Shown piece by piece: positions 24,954-29,622 of a DNA stretch of 29,622 nucleotides; the first letter of the stretch is position 1; each line of letters begins with the position of its first letter. Made by a program: the position numbers and the translations under genes. Under the pieces are notes generated by a model. The model made no database searches and had not been told where the DNA came from. It worked only from the letters and a program-made list of their open reading frames with translations. Where the stretch lies: IMG/VR virus record IMGVR_UViG_3300034374_002197, positions 1 through 29,622 of that record; one strand, 5' to 3'. The stretch comes from a virus.

Positions 24954-25541
24954 ATGAGCGATCTAAACGAATCAGCAGATCTGCTGAGAATGATGGAGCA
25001 GGACACTGCCGAATCAAAACTAGAAACGCTAGACCAAGAAAGGCTTAAAACTGTTGCCTCAATGGCCGTAGCAATAAGAAATAAAGAAGCAGAAATCGAA
25101 GATCTTGAGGCCAAACTCAAGAAAGAGAAAAACGCTCTTTTAAAAATGACTGACGAAGACTTGCCGACCATGTTGACCGAAATTGGTTTTTCATCAATAA
25201 CTTTGGACGACGGCTCAAACGTTACTGTAAAGCAAACGTATGGGGCATCAATCCGCATTGACGATAAGCCGCAGGCTTTCGAGTGGCTCCGCGATAACGG
25301 CTATGACGACATCATCAAGAATCAAGTGATGTGTATCTTTGGCCGCGGCGAAGACGATCAGGCATCTGCCTTCAAGGCCCTTGCATCACAGCAGGGATTA
25401 GTGGCGGAGCAGAAGACTGATATTCATCCGCAGACATTGCGTGCCTTCATTAAGGAACGCGTAGAAAACGGTGACGACTTCCCAATGGAGCTATTCGGCG
25501 CTTGGGTAGGACAACGTGCAGTAATCAAGAGGACTAAATAA
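24954..25541 (+). CDS. coiled-coil early protein, conserved in phages, function unknown
   Basis: The protein has 195 residues. Residues 1-30 are acidic and 30-65 a charged coiled coil (IRNKEAEIEDLEAKLKKEKN). Residues 65-195 are a mixed domain with EIGFSSITLDDGSNVTVKQTY, WLRDNGYDDIIKN, FKALASQQGL, IHPQTLRAFIKERVENGDDFP and ELFGAWVGQRAVIKR. This looks like a family found beside replication genes in many marine and other phages, always unnamed as far as I recall. It is the first gene of the + strand replication operon. Its stop and the next ATG overlap (TAATG), so the two products may form a complex. DNA-replication accessory by context only. Confidence 0.6.
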   Translation: MSDLNESADLLRMMEQDTAESKLETLDQERLKTVASMAVAIRNKEAEIEDLEAKLKKEKNALLKMTDEDLPTMLTEIGFSSITLDDGSNVTVKQTYGASIRIDDKPQAFEWLRDNGYDDIIKNQVMCIFGRGEDDQASAFKALASQQGLVAEQKTDIHPQTLRAFIKERVENGDDFPMELFGAWVGQRAVIKRTK

Positions 25542-26317
25542 TGGCAACATCAAAAGCAGTAGCTGAAAAGCAATCAGGGGCAATTGCGGAATTTGACCCA
25601 ACAATGTTCGAGGCCGATGCCGGCATCGGAACTCGCATGGAGCAAGAAGATCTTGCCCTACCTTTCCTGAAAATTGTTTCGGCGCTCGACCCATTGCTCG
25701 ACGACGAAAACTTTGAAGGACGCAAGGGCGACATCTACAACACGGTCAGCGGTACGGTGTACAGCGGCAAGGAAGGTATTCGGGTGATCCCCTGTGCCTA
25801 TCAGCGTCGTTTTATTCAGTGGGCTCCCCGTGGTCAAGGTAGTGGTGCTCCACAAGCGATCTACGCGCCAAACGAAGATCGTCCAAAGACAACTCGCGAT
25901 CCATCCGATAACCGCGAGTATGTAGACGGCGGGAACGGCGAATACATTGAAGAAACGCATCAGCATTTCGTTATCGTACTCAATGAGGACGGTTCGGCTG
26001 AAACAGCGTTACTTGCAATGAAATCAACGCAGTTGAAGAAATCACGCAAGTGGAACTCAATGGTTGCATCCGCAAAGATGCAGGGAGCCAATGGGCCATT
26101 CACTCCGGCGCGATTTGCTTACACTTACCTGCTGAAAACCCTGTCAGAAGAAAACTCAAAAGGTTCATGGCACGGGTGGGAAATGTCACGTTTAGAGCCA
26201 GTGTCTGACGGTGCTTTGTATATGCAAGCCAAGCAGTTTGCAGAAAGCATTATGGCCGGTGACGTTGTTGTTAAACACGGGGCGGATGAGGAAACAAACA
26301 CTAACCCTGCGTTTTAA
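25541..26317 (+). CDS. candidate ssDNA-binding / replication accessory protein
   Basis: The protein has 258 residues. Residues 30-110 read EQEDLALPFLKIVSALDPLL, GDIYNTVSGTVYSG, IRVIPCAYQRRFIQW, a beta-rich conserved-phage-protein region with exposed aromatic and basic residues. Residues 145-170 and 185-215 (ARFAYTYLLKTLSEE, GSWHGWEMSRLEPVS) continue the fold. The C-terminus is acidic then hydrophobic and ends in phenylalanine (ADEETNTNPAF), like the partner-binding tips of E. coli SSB and T7 gp2.5. Those features, plus its place before a primase, make an ssDNA-binding protein plausible, but I could not recognise an OB-fold outright. A terminator-like stem-loop follows its stop. Confidence 0.5.
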   Translation: MATSKAVAEKQSGAIAEFDPTMFEADAGIGTRMEQEDLALPFLKIVSALDPLLDDENFEGRKGDIYNTVSGTVYSGKEGIRVIPCAYQRRFIQWAPRGQGSGAPQAIYAPNEDRPKTTRDPSDNREYVDGGNGEYIEETHQHFVIVLNEDGSAETALLAMKSTQLKKSRKWNSMVASAKMQGANGPFTPARFAYTYLLKTLSEENSKGSWHGWEMSRLEPVSDGALYMQAKQFAESIMAGDVVVKHGADEETNTNPAF

Positions 26318-26323
26318 CGACAT

Positions 26324-26351
26324 GCGGGGCGCGTTCGCGCGCCTCGTTTTT
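26324..26351 (+). terminator. stem-loop terminator with TTCG loop
   Basis: CGGGGCGCG (26325-26333), loop TTCG (26334-26337), CGCGCCTCG (26338-26346), followed by five Ts (26347-26351). The nine-pair stem has one G-T wobble and an extra-stable tetraloop. It lies between the candidate SSB gene and the primase, ending just before the primase ribosome site (GAGG at 26352-26355). It probably lowers primase expression relative to the two upstream genes. Confidence 0.8.
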
Positions 26352-26362
26352 GAGGATCAACT

Positions 26363-27895
26363 ATGTCAGTCGAAAAATTTAGTTCTATCTTCGCCGGTCT
26401 GGAACAGGCGTATGGAACTTTTAAAATTGAGAAGAAGACGCAAAGCGGCAAGAGCGCCGGTAAAGCGGCCGTCGTTCGAGAAACACGGACCACGGAACTA
26501 TGGGAAGGTCACTTGTCTGGAACTGGCAAGGGCATCGGTATTATTCCGATTAACGAAGACAACAGTTGTGTCTGGGGCTGTATTGATATCGATCAGTACC
26601 CTTTGGACCACACTGATCTCGTCTCCAAGATCCGTCAGGCCAAACTGCCTTTAGTTGTGTGTCGCTCCAAATCTGGCGGCGCGCATTGCTTTTTGTTTTC
26701 AACCGAGTGGATTGAAGCCAAGCTAATGCAGGAAACTCTGCAAAGCATCTCGACGGCTCTCGGCTACGGTAACAGCGAAATTTTTCCAAAGCAGGTGAAG
26801 CTCCATCTGGATCGTGGCGACATCGGTAACTTTTTGAATCTGCCGTACTACGACGCAGAAGACGGCCTACGCTACGCGATTAAAGACGACGGCACCTCAG
26901 CTACTCTGGAAGAGTTTTTTGCGCTCTACGACGCGCATGTGCAGACTCCGGAGCAAGTTAAGGCTCTGACGCAGAACACCAATGGCCCAGAGATTATCGT
27001 TAAAGACGGGCCGCCATGCTTACAGTACCTGTGTAAAGAAAAAATCTCAGAAGGGGGACGTAACAATGGGCTATTCAATCTGGGGGTCTACCTCCGCAAG
27101 GCGTATCCGGACGAATGGGAAAGTAAGATACTTGAGTACAATGCCCAGTATTTGGCTCCGCCCTTACCACTCAACGAAGTTAATATCGTTGCGAAGCAAC
27201 TTGAAAAAAAGGATTACGCTTACAAGTGCAGTGATGCGCCGATCTGCGCCCACTGCAACAAAGACCTCTGTCAAACGCGTAAATTTGGGATTGGCGCCGC
27301 AAGTCAGGGTGCGGCTATCGCAAATCTTAGAAAGTATAACTCCACACCTCCCGTCTGGTTCATGGACGTCAATGGCGAGCCTCTCGAACTCGATACAGAT
27401 GCGCTATTGTCTCAAGCAACTTTCCAAAAAGCGTGCATGGAACAACTCAATTTCATGCCTCGCACAGCATCAAAACAAAACTGGGAGAGTCGGATTAGCG
27501 CGCTCATGAGCGAGATGCGCGATAATGAAAGCGCAATCATGGAAGTGGCACAGGATGCTTCGACCTCCGGCCAGTTCTACGACTACCTCGAAGAGTTTTG
27601 CCGGCATTTACAGCAAGCGCAGGACAAAGAAGAGATCTTGCTCCGCCGCCCTTGGACCGACGAGGACACTAACAAGACCTATTTCAGACTACGGGATTTT
27701 GAAGCACATCTGCGAAAGAATAAGTTTTTTGAATTTAAATCGCACAAGATTGCTCAACGCTTGCGGGATATCAGCGGCGAAAGCACCGTGTTAAAGATTA
27801 AGGGGCGGGCAGTCCGCGTGTGGTCTATCCCATCCTTTGAATCAGCAGACATAGATCTGAAACCTAAGTTTGACCAAGAAGAGGCCCCATTCTGA
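26363..27895 (+). CDS. archaeo-eukaryotic-type (AEP) DNA primase, no fused helicase
   Basis: The protein has 510 residues. The catalytic motifs are CIDIDQY (metal-binding Asp75 and Asp77), RSKSGGAH with His108, and KLHLDRGDIGNFLNLPYYD (about 146-164), the pattern of AEP primases of the TOTE/phage kind. Residues 220-285 (CLQYLCKEKISEGGRNNGLFNLGVYLR...) resemble a PriCT domain. Cys289, Cys295, Cys298 and Cys303 (with His297) could bind zinc. The last 150 residues are helical with a winged-helix-like end (FRLRDFEAHLRKNKFFEF, IKGRAVRVWSIPSF) and finish DQEEAPF. It would lay RNA or DNA primers for phage replication. There is no C-terminal helicase, so a separate helicase must serve the fork. GAGG lies seven bases before the ATG, and the TGA overlaps the next ATG. 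Confidence 0.88.
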   Translation: MSVEKFSSIFAGLEQAYGTFKIEKKTQSGKSAGKAAVVRETRTTELWEGHLSGTGKGIGIIPINEDNSCVWGCIDIDQYPLDHTDLVSKIRQAKLPLVVCRSKSGGAHCFLFSTEWIEAKLMQETLQSISTALGYGNSEIFPKQVKLHLDRGDIGNFLNLPYYDAEDGLRYAIKDDGTSATLEEFFALYDAHVQTPEQVKALTQNTNGPEIIVKDGPPCLQYLCKEKISEGGRNNGLFNLGVYLRKAYPDEWESKILEYNAQYLAPPLPLNEVNIVAKQLEKKDYAYKCSDAPICAHCNKDLCQTRKFGIGAASQGAAIANLRKYNSTPPVWFMDVNGEPLELDTDALLSQATFQKACMEQLNFMPRTASKQNWESRISALMSEMRDNESAIMEVAQDASTSGQFYDYLEEFCRHLQQAQDKEEILLRRPWTDEDTNKTYFRLRDFEAHLRKNKFFEFKSHKIAQRLRDISGESTVLKIKGRAVRVWSIPSFESADIDLKPKFDQEEAPF

Positions 27896-28155
27896 TGTTA
27901 AAAGCAGACGGATTAGACGATGCGATTATTGGTGTTGGTCACCGATGCGGAGAACCGGCAGTTGTCGTGTACGACATCGACTTGGCGATACAGGCGGTTC
28001 AAAGAGAATTGAAGTGCGAGATCTGGGAAGCCGTTGAGTATTTCAACTTTAATATTTTGGGTTCTTACATCGGGGAACACACGCCGATATTTGTAGAACG
28101 CGTACAGGGCATTAAAGAATTAGAGGAGTGGGTGGATGCCAATGGACAACCGTGA
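27895..28155 (+). CDS. small conserved phage protein
   Basis: The protein has 86 residues. The pattern GLDDAIIGVGHRCGEPAVVVYD, then EAVEYFNFNILGSYIGEHTPIFVE, belongs to a small family common in phage replication regions, with no function known to me. The fold looks like two strands, a helix and a strand. It starts in a TGATG overlap with the primase gene and overlaps the next gene by 20 bases. An accessory role in replication or host take-over is possible but not shown. Confidence 0.7.
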   Translation: MLKADGLDDAIIGVGHRCGEPAVVVYDIDLAIQAVQRELKCEIWEAVEYFNFNILGSYIGEHTPIFVERVQGIKELEEWVDANGQP

Positions 28156-28345
28156 AAGAGACTTTCAGATTTACGAGATGCGAACGAAGTATTACATGAC
28201 TTTGACCGCTATCGGAAAACGCATGGGGCTGTCGCGCGAACGTGTGCGTCAGATTATTAAAAAGGTAGAAGACAATCCAAAGGACTACGGGAATGTTCAG
28301 AATCTTCGGACCACCGGGAACCGGAAAAACAACAACGCTACTTAA
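28136..28345 (+). CDS. small helix-turn-helix protein like sigma factor region 4
   Basis: The protein has 69 residues. Residues 14-45 read MRTKYYMTLTAIGKRMGLSRERVRQIIKKVE, matching the region 4.2 helix-turn-helix of sigma-70 factors, where TLxxIGxxxGxSRERVRQI contacts the -35 element. No region 2 or 3 is present, so it is not a full sigma factor. GAGGAG seven bases before the ATG supports the start; a second ATG two codons later is also possible. Its last 18 codons overlap the helicase gene in another frame. It could be a transcription switch protein, a sigma appropriator or a simple DNA-binding repressor; the sequence does not decide. Confidence 0.7.
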   Translation: MPMDNRERDFQIYEMRTKYYMTLTAIGKRMGLSRERVRQIIKKVEDNPKDYGNVQNLRTTGNRKNNNAT

Positions 28346-29622
28346 TATGGTAGATAAGGCGCTCGAATCAGGCGTATTGCCTCAAGAGATTGCCTTCCTT
28401 GCCTTCACTAAGAAAGCGGCGACAGAAGCAAAAGAGCGTGCGGCCGAAAGGTTCAGCCTTGATGCCAAGAACGATCTGATATTTTTCAGGACGTTGCACA
28501 GCCTTGCCTTGTCCATGACCGACATTAGCTCTGAGCAGATCATGCAACCAGAGCATTACAAGGAACTAAGCCATGCCATCGGCGTGGAACTCTTTGGTTC
28601 CAAACAAGGTTCGGATGATTTCATGGATCTGGCTAAAACAAACGACCCCTTGCTCGGTTTGATTAACCTTGCGCGGCTTCGTAAGGTGCCATTGCGCGAG
28701 CAGTACAACGAAAGCGAACTGGATGTTGACTGGAATACGGTCAATTACGTCGATAAATCGTTACGCAAGTACAAGACTTTGTACAATCTATGCGATTTCA
28801 CCGACATGCTGGAACTGTTTGTGGAACAAGCACCGACGTTCAAGCACCGGTTTAAGCTGACGTTTCTGGATGAAGCGCAGGATTTGTCCCCGTTGCAGTG
28901 GGATATCGCGCATATTCTGGATGACATGTCCGACAAGATGTATTGCGCGGGAGATGACGACCAAGCGATCTACCGTTGGGCAGGGGCAGACGTCGATCAT
29001 TTCATCAATCTGGACGGCGGTTCTGAGATCTTAGCGCAGTCGTATCGTGTGCCGTCTTCAGTTCATGCCGTGGCGGAAAACATTTCCAACCGGATTAGCC
29101 GACGGTTCCCGAAACGCTACGAACCAAAAACAGATCGTGGGCAAGTTAGCCGCATCTCGACCATTGATGGAATCGACATGGCTAACGGATCGTGGCTGAT
29201 CCTGTCACAAGCGGGTTACCAGTTGTCGCCCGTTGCGACCGACCTCAAGTCAAACGGTTATCTGTTCAACTACCGCGGACACCGGTCTATTTCTGAGAAA
29301 GTAGCCGACGCCGTCAATGGTTGGGAAGCATTACGCAAGGGCCGTGAAATCTCAGGCAAGACAGCGCGGAACATCTACGCGTTCATGAGCGGCAAAGAAC
29401 GTGTGGCGAGGGGGTTTAAAAAACTGCCTGCGCTTGGCGATGAGGACATGGTTGATCTGGATACGCTAATCGCGGATCACGGGCTTAATGCAAACAAAGA
29501 GATGATCTGGCACGTCGCGATGGACAAACTGCCAGAGCAGGATCGGGCTTACATCATTGCGCTCTTGCGTCGCGGAGAAAAGTTCAATGGCGAGCCTCGC
29601 ATTACGGTGTCCACGATCCACG
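28293..29622 (+). CDS. UvrD/PcrA-like SF1 helicase, 3' partial
   Basis: The frame is open from the ATG at 28293 to the window end (443 residues visible). The start has AAAGGA about eight bases upstream and lies inside the preceding HTH gene. Motif I GPPGTGKTTT (6-15), Ia AFLAFTKKAATEAKERA (34-50), Ic RTLHSLA (66-72), II FLDEAQDLSP (191-200), III GDDDQAIYRWAGAD (220-233), IV QSYRVPSS (249-256) and the start of motif V (VSTIH) at the very end. This is the SF1A group of UvrD, PcrA and Rep, 3'-5' translocases of repair and replication. The missing part should hold the KGxE and motif VI residues. As the primase has no helicase domain, this or the SNF2 protein may serve the fork. Confidence 0.9.
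   Translation, partial: MFRIFGPPGTGKTTTLLNMVDKALESGVLPQEIAFLAFTKKAATEAKERAAERFSLDAKNDLIFFRTLHSLALSMTDISSEQIMQPEHYKELSHAIGVELFGSKQGSDDFMDLAKTNDPLLGLINLARLRKVPLREQYNESELDVDWNTVNYVDKSLRKYKTLYNLCDFTDMLELFVEQAPTFKHRFKLTFLDEAQDLSPLQWDIAHILDDMSDKMYCAGDDDQAIYRWAGADVDHFINLDGGSEILAQSYRVPSSVHAVAENISNRISRRFPKRYEPKTDRGQVSRISTIDGIDMANGSWLILSQAGYQLSPVATDLKSNGYLFNYRGHRSISEKVADAVNGWEALRKGREISGKTARNIYAFMSGKERVARGFKKLPALGDEDMVDLDTLIADHGLNANKEMIWHVAMDKLPEQDRAYIIALLRRGEKFNGEPRITVSTIH

Overview
The window is part of a tailed-phage genome, most likely a podovirus from a marine setting. There are no chromosomal genes, tRNAs, insertion sequences or CRISPR arrays. Coding is close to continuous, most genes overlap by 1-4 bases (ATGA, GTGA, TAATG junctions), and protein families typical of marine virome contigs follow one another. 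These include LamG and SPRY fibre proteins, glycine-rich adhesins, small beta-rich fibre proteins, a tail protein beginning MPLSKLVFKPGI, and very large virion proteins. Terminase, portal, capsid, DNA polymerase and lysis genes are not here and must lie outside. I cannot place the genus. GC looks to be in the mid-40s by eye.

Region 1 (1-10084, + strand) is a run of 13 fibre or adhesin-related genes. It opens with the 3' part of a LamG protein and contains an 836-residue LamG + SPRY + triple-repeat protein. It ends with two glycine-rich adhesins that flank two small paralogous proteins in mirror order (A-B-B'-A').

Region 2 (10100-18076, + strand) begins with a tail protein that looks split into two ORFs by an inserted repeat segment, followed by two small proteins (one a zinc-ribbon type). 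Region 3 overlaps this functionally: proteins of 598, 285, 227, 667 and 1403 residues run to 22297. The order tail protein, ~285, ~667, ~1400 residues resembles T7 gp12-gp14-gp15-gp16, so I read the last three as DNA-ejection (internal virion) proteins. Directly after, with a 4-base overlap, is a HlyC-type lysine acyltransferase homologue (22294-22728). This is the most unusual gene of the window and suggests that a phage protein is fatty-acylated. A glycine-rich structural-type protein closes the + strand block at 23429.

Region 4 (23410-29622) is DNA metabolism. An SNF2-type helicase is the only gene on the - strand and its 3' end overlaps the late block tail to tail. It diverges from a + strand operon across an 89-base gap holding two overlapping face-to-face promoter candidates. 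The + strand genes are a coiled-coil protein, a candidate ssDNA-binding protein, a stem-loop terminator, a stand-alone archaeo-eukaryotic-type primase, a small conserved protein, a 69-residue sigma-region-4-like HTH protein, and a UvrD-like SF1 helicase cut by the window end.

No stretch of more than 300 bases lacks a gene. The longest non-coding gaps are 24865-24953 and 26318-26362.
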